Positions 52,005-60,814 are shown, numbered from the stretch's first letter. The stretch: DNA of 64,000 nucleotides from Chloroflexota bacterium (GCA_016219275.1 JACRBM010000094.1:38587-102586), one strand, 5' to 3'. The notes: generated by a model not told the origin, from the sequence alone. Numbers and translations: made by a program.

Positions 52005-54779
52005 ATGTCCGGTTTCATTTTGTCTCTCGATGCGATTACGGCTGACGACGCGCCGCGCGTGGGCGGTAAAGCATGGCGGCTTGGCGAATTGATGCGCGTC
52101 GGTGTGCGCGTGCCGCCGGGTTTTGTCATCACGACCGACGCATACCGCGCGTTCATCGCGTCGAATGGCTTGCAGCGCGAAATCGAATCTCTCCTCGCGC
52201 GCCCGCGCTGGGATTCCCCCGAACTCAAATCAGAGATCACGCAATTCCAAACGCGCCTCCGCGCTCAACCCATACCTTCTGAGATTGCAGATGCGATTTC
52301 GAGCGCCATCGCGCTATTTGCCATCTGCCATCCGTCATCCGCTATCCGCCATTCGCCATTTGCCGTTCGCTCCTCCGCGCTTGCCGAAGATTCTGCCGTC
52401 GCGTCGTTCGCCGGACAACACGATACGTTGCTGAATCAACGCGCAGATCAAATTCTCGACGCGGTGAAAGCGTGTTGGGCATCGTTATGGAATGAACGCG
52501 CGCTCGCGTATCGCCATCGCGCGAACTTGTCCTGGTTCGACTCGGCAATGGGCGTCGTCGTGCAAATGCAAATTCCGTCCGAGGTAAGCGGAGTGATGTT
52601 CACGCTCGATCCGCTCACCGGGCGCGAAGACCGCATGACGATCGAATCGTCCTGGGGCTTGGGCGAGGCGATTGTATCGGGGCACGTGACCCCAGATCAT
52701 TTCGTCGTCAACTGGAGCGACGAAATAATTCTCGTGCGCGACATCGCGGACAAGAGCGTAATGATCGTTCCTAGCAATGCCGGCACGCGCGACGCCTACG
52801 CGGAAACGCCGCGCGAGAAACGCAACGCGCCGTCCCTCGCGGACGCGCAGGCGCTCGCACTTGCCGACCTGGGAATGCGCGTGCAAACGCATTATGGCGC
52901 GCCGCAAGATATCGAGTGGGCGTGGTGGCAAGACGAGTTTTACATTTTGCAGGCGCGTCCGCTCACCGCGATCCATTTCACCGCCGAGTACGGGCAATGG
53001 ACGAGCGCGAATTTCCGCGAGGTGATGCCTGGATTTGTGTCGCCGTTGTCCGCGTCGGTGTCGCTCCAGCACGATTACCCGCGCGCGCTCGCGGAATTTT
53101 TGCATACGATTCGGATGAGTCCGCGCGATGCCCCGGCGACGGAGGGACGCTTGATATTCGGGCGCGCATTCTGGCGGTTCGACATCGTGAAAGAATACGT
53201 CGCGCGTTTGCCTGGTTTCAACGAGCGCGCGTTCGACGAGACGGTCGGCATCACGCCGAGTTACGCCGGCGATGGACGCGTCACGCCGTTCAACCTCGCG
53301 ACGATTGTGCGTGGCTTGCCCGTATTGATGAAATTGGACGAGCAGTACAAGAAATTTTGGAAAGAGGCACAACAATTCCAAAAGCAATTCGAAATAGAGG
53401 AACGCGAATTTATCGCGGTTGATCTCGCGCACATTTCGGATGAGATGCTGACCGCGTGGATTCAGAAGATGCTCGATCTCCACTGGCGCACACAACGCAT
53501 TGCGATGATGATCACGTTTCTTTCGACGCAGGCGCAAGACGATCTGCGCGTGATGATTAATATTGTGAATCACGCGCGTCCGTCCCCGGTCGAGCCAATC
53601 GTGATGGCGAATTTGCTCGCCGGGCTAGGCAACGTCACCACCGCGCGTCCGATTGCGGAAATGGAGAATCTCGCGCACCTGGCGTGTGCGGATGCCCAGG
53701 TCGCGCAGACGATTTGCGAATCGAACATGGACGAGTTGCCGGCGCGTTTGCAATCGTTCGACGCTGGGCGCGCGTGGTGGACGGAATTCCAAGATTTCAT
53801 CGCGCGGTTTCGTTTCCTCGCCGAGGTGGACGAGGATTTCGCGTTGCCGCGCTATGACGAGGATGCAACGATTCCGCTGCGCGTGTTGAAGCAGATGCTG
53901 ACCCCCGCATCTTCCCTCCCCTGCGAAGCGGGGGAGGGGCAGGGTGGGGGTTTCTCCCTGCCCCACTTTGCATGGGAGGAAGAAGAGAAGCGCGCGAAGG
54001 AATTGCACGCGCAATTTGCGCGCGCCGTGTGGCGCAATCTGCCGAAATCGAAAACGCGCGTGCTCGATTTGCTTGCCGCGTTCACGTTTGACGAGCAACT
54101 CGCGACTGTGCGCCGCTACGCGTGGTGGCGCGAAGAGACGCGCGAACTCGTGGCGCGGGCGCATTACCTCGCGCGGCGATTCTTTCTAGAACTGGGCAAA
54201 CGTTGGGCGGTGCGTGGATGGATCGCAGAAACAGATGATGTGTTTTTATTGACGCGCGAGCAGATTCTTGAAATGACCGCCGACGACCGCCGGCTGACCG
54301 CCGCAAAATCGCGCGCTCAGCCGTCGGCGGTCAGCGGTCATTTACATGATTCGATTGCGCGTTACAAACGATTGCGCGCCGCGTATCGCAATTTCGATGT
54401 GCCGTGGACGATCAATGTGCCGACGACCGCGCCAACGGCAACCACGGCGGCCGCGCAAACCTCGTTTGCCGGTGTGCCGTGCGGCGGCGGGCGCGTGTGC
54501 GGGCGTGCGCGCGTCATTCACGATCCGCGCGAAGGCAATCGTTTGCAGCGCGGCGAAATCCTGATCGCGCCGTACACGAATCCGAATTGGACGCCGTTGT
54601 TCGGTCTCGCGGCGGGGATCGTGATGGAAGAAGGCGGCTTGCTTTCGCACGGCGCGGTGATTGCGCGCGAGGTCGGCATTCCCGCGGTCTTGCAAATTAA
54701 ATGCGCGACCCAGGTTTTTCGCGATGGGCAAATGTTGTGCGTGGATGGAACGCGGGGAATCGTTGAGGTAGTTGAGTGA
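52005..54779 (+). CDS. PEP synthase/PPDK-like protein with three in-frame repeat insertions
   Basis: 924 residues: N-terminal ATP-grasp with G-G-K-A-W-R-L-G-E-L near 17, V-R-S-S-A-L-A-E-D near 122, G-V-M-F-T-L-D-P-L near 200, I-L-Q-A-R-P-L near 320; a long middle; and a C-terminal swivelling His domain with S-H-G-A-V-I-A-R-E (His near 881). This is the domain set of PEP-synthase/rifampin-phosphotransferase relatives. Three separate repeats (52319-52372, 53901-53974, 54273-54341) lie within the frame. GAGGAATGAG precedes ATG 52005. Substrate unknown. Confidence 0.8.
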   Translation: MSGFILSLDAITADDAPRVGGKAWRLGELMRVGVRVPPGFVITTDAYRAFIASNGLQREIESLLARPRWDSPELKSEITQFQTRLRAQPIPSEIADAISSAIALFAICHPSSAIRHSPFAVRSSALAEDSAVASFAGQHDTLLNQRADQILDAVKACWASLWNERALAYRHRANLSWFDSAMGVVVQMQIPSEVSGVMFTLDPLTGREDRMTIESSWGLGEAIVSGHVTPDHFVVNWSDEIILVRDIADKSVMIVPSNAGTRDAYAETPREKRNAPSLADAQALALADLGMRVQTHYGAPQDIEWAWWQDEFYILQARPLTAIHFTAEYGQWTSANFREVMPGFVSPLSASVSLQHDYPRALAEFLHTIRMSPRDAPATEGRLIFGRAFWRFDIVKEYVARLPGFNERAFDETVGITPSYAGDGRVTPFNLATIVRGLPVLMKLDEQYKKFWKEAQQFQKQFEIEEREFIAVDLAHISDEMLTAWIQKMLDLHWRTQRIAMMITFLSTQAQDDLRVMINIVNHARPSPVEPIVMANLLAGLGNVTTARPIAEMENLAHLACADAQVAQTICESNMDELPARLQSFDAGRAWWTEFQDFIARFRFLAEVDEDFALPRYDEDATIPLRVLKQMLTPASSLPCEAGEGQGGGFSLPHFAWEEEEKRAKELHAQFARAVWRNLPKSKTRVLDLLAAFTFDEQLATVRRYAWWREETRELVARAHYLARRFFLELGKRWAVRGWIAETDDVFLLTREQILEMTADDRRLTAAKSRAQPSAVSGHLHDSIARYKRLRAAYRNFDVPWTINVPTTAPTATTAAAQTSFAGVPCGGGRVCGRARVIHDPREGNRLQRGEILIAPYTNPNWTPLFGLAAGIVMEEGGLLSHGAVIAREVGIPAVLQIKCATQVFRDGQMLCVDGTRGIVEVVE
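52319..52372. repeat. In-frame CCATCCG tandem repeat
   Basis: Degenerate 7-8-base words (GCCATCTG, CCATCCGTC, ATCCGCTATCC, GCCATTCGCC) code C-H-P-S-S-A-I-R-H-S-P-F just before the V-R-S-S-A motif. Confidence 0.75.
53901..53974. repeat. In-frame GC-rich palindrome of the dispersed family
   Basis: CCTCCCCTGCG-AAG-CGGGGGAGG followed by GGGCAGGGTGGGGG and CCCTGCCCC. It codes S-L-P-C-E-A-G-E-G-Q-G-G-G-F-S-L-P in the middle region of the PEP-synthase-like protein. Confidence 0.85.
54273..54341. repeat. In-frame ATGACCGC/GCGGTCAT inverted repeat
   Basis: Left arm ATGACCGCCGACGACCGC with right arm CGGCGGTCAGCGGTCAT around a 20-base centre; it codes M-T-A-D-D-R-R-L-T-A-A. Confidence 0.8.
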
Positions 54780-54807
54780 TTGTGGTGCGGGCGGGCTCGC
54801 GCCACGG

Positions 54808-54836
54808 TTGACAGCGGTATAGCCGAGGGTTATACT
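54808..54836 (+). promoter_or_regulatory. Strong promoter for the DUF4058 gene
   Basis: TTGACA (54808-54813) and TATACT (54831-54836), 17-base spacing, followed by GAGGAGG before ATG 54857. Confidence 0.8.
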
Positions 54837-54856
54837 CTTGAGCAGAGGAGGCGCGT

Positions 54857-55627
54857 ATGCCATCGCCATTTCCGGGAATGGATCCGTATCTCGAAGGTCA
54901 GCTTTGGCCCGATGTTCATCAGCGGCTCGCGACCAAAATCAGTCAATTGCTATCGCCGCGCTTAAAGCCGCGCTATGTCGCGCGCTTGAACATTGCGGTC
55001 TTGGGCGGTCAGCCCTCCGAAGATGAAATCAGCATCATGTATCCTGATATCGAAGTGGTGCGCGCGAGTCGCGCAGAAGCGTTGCCCGATCTTTTTGGCG
55101 GCGGCGCGTTTGCAACGCCGACGATGACACCGTCGCTGACGATTCCGTTCGTTCAAATGCGCGTTGCGTCGGTCGAGATCCGCGATGTCGCGGCGAATGA
55201 ATTGATTACGGTCATTGAGATTCTTTCGCCGATCAACAAGCGCGAGCCAGGGTTGACGCAGTATGTGCAGAAACGCGACGCGCTATATCGCGCCGACGTT
55301 CATTTGCTTGAGGTTGATTTCTTGCGACGCGGTTCGCGTGCGATCACCGCCTCTCAGGTACGGAACGCGGCATATCTCGTCGCGTTGACCCGCGCGCAAA
55401 CCAGCAAAATTTCGGCGTGGCCCCTTCGACTACGTGACACTTTACCGACGGTCCCCGTTCCCCTACGCGCGCCGGATGCGGATGTGCCGCTCGAATTATC
55501 TGCCGCGCTCACGGCGATTTACGACGAAGCCGCGTACGATCTCTCGATTGACTATCGCGAACCACCGCCACCGCCGCCGCTCTCCGACGAAGATGCCGCG
55601 TGGATCACGACATTTGCAAAACAATGA
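54857..55627 (+). CDS. DUF4058 family protein
   Basis: 256 residues with the DUF4058 opening P-S-P-F-P-G-M-D-P-Y-L-E and H-Q-R-L near 21, then D-I-E-V near 63, and V-I-E-I-L-S-P-I-N-K-R near 115-125 with L-E-V-D-F-L-R-R-G near 148. Families with this I-E-I-L-S-P-x-N-K motif resemble restriction-endonuclease-like folds; function is unknown. The proline run P-P-P-P-P-P ends the protein. It has its own promoter and terminator. Confidence 0.8.
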   Translation: MPSPFPGMDPYLEGQLWPDVHQRLATKISQLLSPRLKPRYVARLNIAVLGGQPSEDEISIMYPDIEVVRASRAEALPDLFGGGAFATPTMTPSLTIPFVQMRVASVEIRDVAANELITVIEILSPINKREPGLTQYVQKRDALYRADVHLLEVDFLRRGSRAITASQVRNAAYLVALTRAQTSKISAWPLRLRDTLPTVPVPLRAPDADVPLELSAALTAIYDEAAYDLSIDYREPPPPPPLSDEDAAWITTFAKQ

Positions 55628-55635
55628 GCGACAAA

Positions 55636-55663
55636 CGACCCGCAGGGCAAACCCTTCGGGTCG
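55636..55663 (+). terminator. Terminator after the DUF4058 gene
   Basis: CGACCCGCAGGG (55636-55647) pairs with CCCTTCGGGTCG (55652-55663) with one mismatch; loop CAAA; CGCTTTATTT follows. Confidence 0.65.
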
Positions 55664-55679
55664 CGCTTTATTTCGAGTA

Positions 55680-55907
55680 CTATCGCGTTTCGGATTCTTC
55701 GATCAATCGCTCCAACTCTTCGATGCGCGCGATGAGCGCGTTGCGTTGCGCGATTTGTTCAGATGTCGCGTTGCGGGGGAACGCGTCGGGTTGCGCGAAC
55801 GGGTGCGGATTCGGCGGAAACAATTTCAATTTCTCTGCTTTGAGTCGCGCGAGTTCTTCTTTTGCCTCACGCAATCGTTCTGTTGCTATCGGTTTTAGAC
55901 TTGCCAT
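55680..55907 (-). CDS. Small helical protein, 75 aa
   Basis: The sequence starts M-A-S-L-K-P-I-A-T-E-R-L and is a charged coiled coil (E-A-K-E-E-L-A-R-L-K-A-E-K), with P-P-N-P-H-P-F in the middle and a second helix ending E-E-L-E-R-L-I-E-E-S. GAGGTGA lies six bases before ATG 55907. An upstream in-frame ATG at 55961 is less likely. Not recognised. Confidence 0.6.
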   Translation of the reverse strand: MASLKPIATERLREAKEELARLKAEKLKLFPPNPHPFAQPDAFPRNATSEQIAQRNALIARIEELERLIEESETR

Positions 55908-56090
55908 CGTTTTCACCTCGCTGTGATTGTAGCGCGGACGCGGGCGCGCGTCAATGTGCATTTGCTATTGTGCTCACTTCAACATATACTTGCGGTTAAA
56001 TTTTTGTGGCACGCCGGGCAAAGTTGCATCCTCAGATATTTTTGTATTTGAATCGGTTGCGCGAGGAACCGGCGCAGCGAAAAGGAAAAT

Positions 56091-57080
56091 ATGGATCAAG
56101 ACCAAGTGTTAGCCAGTCTGCCACCCGCCGTGCGCGCGGCAATCGAGGCGCGTGATCAGCTAGCATTTCAAACTGCGATGGAAGCATTGCCGCCGGAACA
56201 ACTGAATGCCGTCGTCGGGCAATTGCGCGCGGCGGGTATCATCGGCGGTGCGGGGATCGAAGCGGCGCAAATTTTGCAACAGTTCGATCCGCTTCTGCGC
56301 GATATTGCTGCGGTCGCGCGCGGCGAGCCGAACGCGCCACGCGCCGAAATCGAAAAATTCTTGCAAGACCTCGATGCAAAGGGCTGGCGCCTGTTCGCGC
56401 CGGTTCAGCGCATCTGGAATGGTGAAGGGGATGTCAACTCATTGGCGGCAGGACTCGATGAGATGCACGCTGTTCTCATCGAACGTATCCTCGAACTGAT
56501 CGAATCGCCGGACGCGGAACTGGAATCGGCAGAGCCACCCAGCCCGGAAGAACAACACAAAATGGCGCAAGCGATGCAAGCCATCGCGGCATTGCCGGAA
56601 TCGTTACGCGTCCCGTTAATGGCTGGCGACATGAACGCGTTTATGAAAGCGATCGCACAACTGCCACCGGAGCAACAGGAAAAAATCGCGCAACAACTCG
56701 CGCAAGCCGGCGTTCTCGGTGATGACGATGAGGACGCCGCGCCGCTCGATCCGAAAGAGGTGATCAATTCGCTTCCATTCGATGTGCGAATGGCGGTTGA
56801 GGCGCACGATACAAATGGACTACGCGCGGCGCTCGCCAAATTGCCGCCCGCGCAAGCGCAAGACGTGGTGCAGCGGCTGACGCAAGCCGGCATCATCGGC
56901 GCGCCGCCGAAGCAAGAGCGACTCAATCCGAAGACGGTCCTCAATTCGCTCCCGTTCGACGTGCGGATGGCGGTTGAAGCGCGCGATATGCCGGGTGTGC
57001 AAGCCGCGCTCAGGATGTTGCCGCCCGCGCAAGCGCAAGAGATCGTTCGCAAATTGCGCGCGGCGGGATTGATGGGGTGA
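56091..57080 (+). CDS. Tandem helical-repeat protein of unknown function
   Basis: 329 residues made of repeated units of about 50 residues with the pattern L-P-x-x-V-R-x-A-x-E-A-x-D, x-A-L-x-x-L-P-P-x-Q-x-x-x-V-V-x-x-L and A-A-G-I-I-G. Clear copies start near 8, 160-170, 230 and 280, separated by one non-repeat segment (~60-150) with acidic helices. No known repeat family is recognised. AAAAGGA lies upstream of the start. No signal peptide: likely cytoplasmic. Confidence 0.65.
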   Translation: MDQDQVLASLPPAVRAAIEARDQLAFQTAMEALPPEQLNAVVGQLRAAGIIGGAGIEAAQILQQFDPLLRDIAAVARGEPNAPRAEIEKFLQDLDAKGWRLFAPVQRIWNGEGDVNSLAAGLDEMHAVLIERILELIESPDAELESAEPPSPEEQHKMAQAMQAIAALPESLRVPLMAGDMNAFMKAIAQLPPEQQEKIAQQLAQAGVLGDDDEDAAPLDPKEVINSLPFDVRMAVEAHDTNGLRAALAKLPPAQAQDVVQRLTQAGIIGAPPKQERLNPKTVLNSLPFDVRMAVEARDMPGVQAALRMLPPAQAQEIVRKLRAAGLMG

Positions 57081-57081
57081 T

Positions 57082-57205
57082 GCGACCCCCTCCCGACCCT
57101 CCCTCGTACGCCAAGGTCGGGCGAACAGGGAAGGGAGTGTGCGCGAGTTCCCTCCCCTGTTCGGCGCAGTTTGCCGAATGGGGGAGGGTCGGGGTGGGGG
57201 TATTC
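57082..57205. repeat. Dispersed GC-rich repeat pair between convergent genes
   Basis: CCCCTCCCGACCCTCC and GGGGGAGGGTCGGGGTGGGGG arms, with CAGGGAAGGGAG / CTCCCCTGTTCG inside, same family as the array after 62958. It may act as a terminator for both genes. Confidence 0.75.
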
Positions 57206-57213
57206 ACTCCTGC

Positions 57214-58476
57214 TCAAGGACAGTTAAAGTACTCGAACGACTTGCAATTGATGGGCGCGTCCATCACTTTCCACGGATAAAATCGCTGATCGTAAACCTG
57301 GATTTTTCCGAGCGTAGATACCGGCACGCGCCGTTTTCCGTTGACCTCGAGCGCATATGCGGCGTTGCCGGATTCAGTCGAAATCGCGATGACCCATTGT
57401 CCATCCACCGACCAGAATCGCGGAATATCGGTCGCGGATGTGCGCGTCTGTTCGAGTGGACTGCTTGGCAAACTCTGGGGCGCTTGACCGTCGGACGCGT
57501 TGCGTAGAACCAGACCACTCTGCTCGACGAGTTCGCGCGCGAGAATCTTTTTTCCATCCGGCGACCATAGGGCTTCGAACGGTCCCCACGAACTACAACC
57601 GGCTTTGAATGTGTCACACATCACCATGTGAATGTCCGTGATGTTGCTTCCATCCGCATTCACGGTGCGTAACACCCGTCTGTAAAAATTCCCCTGCTGC
57701 GGCGCGGAGGACGAGACCAACAGTTTCTTTCCATCGGGTGACCACGCCGCCGAGGCGACCCCTGGTTGTCCGTACACCAAAAATGTTGCATTCGTCGCGG
57801 CATCAATCACGTTCACTCCATCCGAGCCGCTAAACCCTGGAAATAAATCGAGCCGCTTTAGTGGAGCGGGGGTTTGCGTGGACGGTTGCAGGGTTGGTCC
57901 CGGTGTTGGCGCAACCTGGGTCGGTTGTGCCGGCGCAACCTGGGTTGATTGCGTCGGCGTAACGGCAACGGGCGCGGTTGGCGCAAACACGGTCGGCGAT
58001 GGCGAGACCGCGATGAAAGTTGGTTGCGGTGCGAGCGTTGGAAGTGGGCTAGGCAGGGTCGGCGCGAGGCGAGTTGGCGTCGGTGCGTTGAACATCGCGA
58101 GATTGACGAGTCCCTGTCTCGACGCGAACAGCAGCCCACCGACTGCGACCAACCCGCACAGCAACGCGATACAGGTGATTATCAAAAGCGGATATATACG
58201 ACGTCGAGGTGATTTAGCGACTGACGTTTCTGGGCTAGGTTGTTTGATCGCGCTTGAACCGGAGGCGGGCAGTTGCGCTTCGACCCAGGTCGTACCGTCA
58301 TGGACGTACCACTTGCCGCTGTCGGGTCCGAGCATCCAATAGCGTTTTTGCGCGTCTTGGATTAGCAGCTCTTTGACCGCGGCATCGAATTGTTCCTGCG
58401 TGATGCGCCCGGTCGCAAGTTGTCCTTTCAAACGAAAATATTCGTCTTCGGCGCGCTGAAATGGATTTACACTCAT
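57214..58476 (-). CDS. Membrane-anchored WD40/TolB-like propeller protein with SHOCT-like N-terminus
   Basis: 420 residues. Residues 5-40 (E-D-E-Y-F-R-L-K-G-Q-L-A-T-G-R-I-T-Q) resemble SHOCT; K-R-Y-W-M-L-G and W-Y-V-H-D-G-T-T-W follow (44-65); a transmembrane helix (95-117), a long P/T/Q linker (~130-210), then a beta-propeller with S-P-D-G-K-K-L-L/I repeats. It is a bitopic protein with an extracellular sensory or scaffolding propeller. Function unknown. Confidence 0.65.
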   Translation of the reverse strand: MSVNPFQRAEDEYFRLKGQLATGRITQEQFDAAVKELLIQDAQKRYWMLGPDSGKWYVHDGTTWVEAQLPASGSSAIKQPSPETSVAKSPRRRIYPLLIITCIALLCGLVAVGGLLFASRQGLVNLAMFNAPTPTRLAPTLPSPLPTLAPQPTFIAVSPSPTVFAPTAPVAVTPTQSTQVAPAQPTQVAPTPGPTLQPSTQTPAPLKRLDLFPGFSGSDGVNVIDAATNATFLVYGQPGVASAAWSPDGKKLLVSSSAPQQGNFYRRVLRTVNADGSNITDIHMVMCDTFKAGCSSWGPFEALWSPDGKKILARELVEQSGLVLRNASDGQAPQSLPSSPLEQTRTSATDIPRFWSVDGQWVIAISTESGNAAYALEVNGKRRVPVSTLGKIQVYDQRFYPWKVMDAPINCKSFEYFNCP

Positions 58477-58555
58477 GGTTCACTCGCTGGCGGGCATGGG
58501 TGGTGCTGTTTTCAATCGCATTCTAATCTGTAACCGGAACAACGTCAAGACCCGC

Positions 58556-58584
58556 TTGACCACTCTTCTCGTTTGGAATAAAAT
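58556..58584 (+). promoter_or_regulatory. Promoter of the Nudix gene, near-leaderless
   Basis: TTGACC (58556-58561) and TAAAAT (58579-58584), 17-base spacing. The GTG start at 58591 is 6 bases after the -10 box. Confidence 0.65.
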
Positions 58585-58590
58585 GCGCCC

Positions 58591-59229
58591 GTGACTTTGA
58601 ACGATGTGCGGCGCGCGCTCGCACTTGCCCGACCGGGACGCCGCGCCCAAGTACGCTTGTCGCCGCGCCCGCGGGTAGGCGACCGCTTCCCGCTTCCGCC
58701 GGAAATCAAACCGAAAGAGGCGGGCGTTTTGATTCTGCTCTTTCCGCATAATGACGATTTGCATTTCTTCTTGACGCGACGCACCAACACGGTCGAAACT
58801 CACAAAGGACAAATCGCGTTGCCCGGCGGCGCGCAAGAACCGGGCGAGACGCTCGAACAAACGGCGGTGCGCGAAACATCCGAGGAACTTGGCATCGCGT
58901 TCGCTCACATCGAGATTCTGGGCGGCGCGCTAACGCCGTTGTGGGTGCCGATCAGCGGATTTCGCATCACGCCGTTTGTCGCGTTCACGCCGGCGCGACC
59001 CGACGTGTCTGCATCGCAACACGAAGTCGTCGAAGTGATTGATACGCCGCTCGAATTGATCGTGGACGCGCAGAACATTGTCGAGGAGCCATGGACGATT
59101 CGGGACATCGAGGTTACGGTGCCGTTCTTTCTGATCAACGGACACAAGGTCTGGGGCGCGACCGCGATGATGTTGAGCGAGTTTGGCGAGATGCTTAGAG
59201 AAGCCGGAAGGATGAAGGATGAAGGATGA
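58591..59229 (+). CDS. Nudix hydrolase, CoA pyrophosphatase (NudL/NUDT7-like)
   Basis: 212 residues. T-R-R-T-N-T-V-E-T-H-K-G-Q-I-A-L-P-G-G (62-80) is the CoA-diphosphatase signature upstream of the Nudix box (G-G-A-Q-E-P-G-E-T, then R-E-T-S-E-E-L-G, to ~101). It hydrolyses CoA and acyl-CoA to phosphopantetheine and ADP in known relatives. The final codons (R-M-K-D-E-G) come from the adjacent GAAGGATGAA repeat. Confidence 0.85.
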   Translation: MTLNDVRRALALARPGRRAQVRLSPRPRVGDRFPLPPEIKPKEAGVLILLFPHNDDLHFFLTRRTNTVETHKGQIALPGGAQEPGETLEQTAVRETSEELGIAFAHIEILGGALTPLWVPISGFRITPFVAFTPARPDVSASQHEVVEVIDTPLELIVDAQNIVEEPWTIRDIEVTVPFFLINGHKVWGATAMMLSEFGEMLREAGRMKDEG

Positions 59230-59240
59230 ATTCATCCTTC
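59208..59240. repeat. GAAGGAT tandem repeat
   Basis: GAAGGAT is repeated three times and then faces TTCATCCTTC, forming an inverted repeat. It lies exactly at the junction of the Nudix gene end and the truncated aldo/keto reductase. Confidence 0.75.
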
Positions 59241-59253
59241 ACCCCTCATTCGG

Positions 59254-59505
59254 ATGGCGCGCTTTATCAACGACGATCGCAATATGCAACTGCTCGATGC
59301 GATGGACCAACTCGCGAGAAAGCATGGCAAGAATCTCGCGCAGATCGCGATTGCCTGGATTCTGGCGAATCCGACCGTGACGAGTCCGATCATCGGTGCG
59401 AACACGACCACCCAACTGCGCGATTCACTTGGCGCGGTCGGTTGGCGCTTGAGTGCGGACGACAAGAAAACGCTCGACGATTTGACCGCGTGGCAAGTGC
59501 AGTGA
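59254..59505 (+). pseudogene. Aldo/keto reductase, C-terminal fragment
   Basis: 83 residues: A-R-K-H-G-K-N-L-A-Q-I-A-I-A-W-I-L, P-I-I-G-A-N-T, and L-S-A-D-D-K-K-T-L-D-D-L match the last quarter of aldo/keto reductases. The N-terminal ~240 residues with the catalytic Tyr are missing; a repeat sits where they should be. It is almost certainly a remnant. Confidence 0.8.
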
Positions 59506-59512
59506 TATAGGT

Positions 59513-59617
59513 TGGATGTTGAAAGTTAGAAGATAGAAGTTAGAAATTGGAAATTGGATTGTTCCAACCTCTCGTCTCCAACTTCCAACTTCCAATTTCC
59601 AACATCCAAATTCCAGA
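59513..59617. repeat. TTGGAAATTGGA/TCCAATTTCC inverted repeat
   Basis: GAAGTTAGAAATTGGAAATTGGA faces CCAACTTCCAATTTCCAACATCC around TTGTTCC. It precedes the histidine phosphatase-DUF3090 gene; an upstream in-frame start lies inside it. Confidence 0.75.
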
Positions 59618-59618
59618 C

Positions 59619-60809
59619 ATGACCATACTACTATTGATTCGGCACGCAAGCAACGACTATGTGAAAGATGGCAGACTCGCCGGTTTGACGCCTGGTGTGC
59701 ATCTCAACGCGCAAGGACAGCGCGAGGCGGACGATCTCGCGCGGCGCGTCAATCACATTCCGATCAACGCGATCTACTCCAGCCCGCTCGAACGCGCGCG
59801 CGATACCGCGAATGCGGTCGCGGCGTGCCAGCATCTTCACGCGCAGATTCGCGATGAACTCGGCGAAGTGAATATCGGCGATTGGACCGGCAAGACGATC
59901 AAGGAACTCCAAGACACGGAATTGTGGAAGCAGATTCAATCCGTGCCGGCGACGTTTCAATTTCCTAACGGCGAGCGGATGGTAGATATGCAAACGCGCA
60001 TGGTCGCGGCGATAGATCGCATTGTCGCCGCGCATCCGCGCGAAATCGTCGCGGTCGTTTCGCACGCCGATCCGATCAAAGCCGCGCTCGCGCACTATTT
60101 GAAAATGAATCTGAATGATTTTCAGCGTCTCGTGATTTCGCCGGCATCGGTGACGGTGTTATTTTTCGGCGAGAACGGCGCGACGCTATTCCGCATGAAC
60201 GATAGCACGAAACTGCCGGCATTCAAACCTGAACCGGCGAAAAAGGATGAATCCAAAGATGAGCGAAAGGAAAAAAAGATGGCGGAGCCAAACATCCTCT
60301 ATGATTTGAACCCAGTAACGCATATCACAGCGGGTGTGATTGGCAAGCCCGGCAAGCGCACATTTTATTTGCAAGGTCGGCAAGCGGCGACGATTGTTAC
60401 GCTGGTCGCGGAAAAGGAACAACTTGCCGCGTTATCGCGCGGCATTGACGAATTGCTCGAACGATTGGAAGCCGGCACGAAATCGGTCGAGGTGACCGCA
60501 TTGCAGATGGAACTGTCGCAACCGATGGAGCCGTTGTTTCGCATCGGTCAGCTGGGTCTGGGTTACGACGCGGAAAATAATTTGTTGGTGTTGCTCGCGT
60601 ACGAATTGCCCGAAGAAGAAAATTCCGAAACGGTTAACGTGGTGCGGTTCTGGGCGACGCGCGAACAGATGCGCGCGCTCGCGCGGCACGCCGCCGGCAT
60701 CGTCGCGGGCGGGCGTCCGATTTGTGTCTTGTGCGGCAGACCGATTGATCCCGAAGGGCATTTTTGTCCCAAGCGCAACGGTCACGGCGAAAAGGCAACG
60801 CTTACCTAG
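59619..60809 (+). CDS. Histidine phosphatase-DUF3090 fusion (MSMEG_4193-type plus DUF3090)
   Basis: 396 residues. Residues 1-195 are a histidine phosphatase: L-L-I-R-H-A-S-N-D (phospho-His, H9) and V-S-H-A-D-P near 150, MSMEG_4193-like. After a K/E-rich linker (205-220), residues 221-396 match DUF3090 (I-L-Y-D-L-N-P-V near 224, zinc-like C-x2-C and C near 365-380). In actinobacteria these are separate adjacent genes followed by an SCO1664-family gene, as here. An internal ATG (60279) with AAAGGA at 60266 could also start DUF3090 alone. Confidence 0.82.
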   Translation: MTILLLIRHASNDYVKDGRLAGLTPGVHLNAQGQREADDLARRVNHIPINAIYSSPLERARDTANAVAACQHLHAQIRDELGEVNIGDWTGKTIKELQDTELWKQIQSVPATFQFPNGERMVDMQTRMVAAIDRIVAAHPREIVAVVSHADPIKAALAHYLKMNLNDFQRLVISPASVTVLFFGENGATLFRMNDSTKLPAFKPEPAKKDESKDERKEKKMAEPNILYDLNPVTHITAGVIGKPGKRTFYLQGRQAATIVTLVAEKEQLAALSRGIDELLERLEAGTKSVEVTALQMELSQPMEPLFRIGQLGLGYDAENNLLVLLAYELPEEENSETVNVVRFWATREQMRALARHAAGIVAGGRPICVLCGRPIDPEGHFCPKRNGHGEKATLT

Positions 60810-60814
60810 AACAC

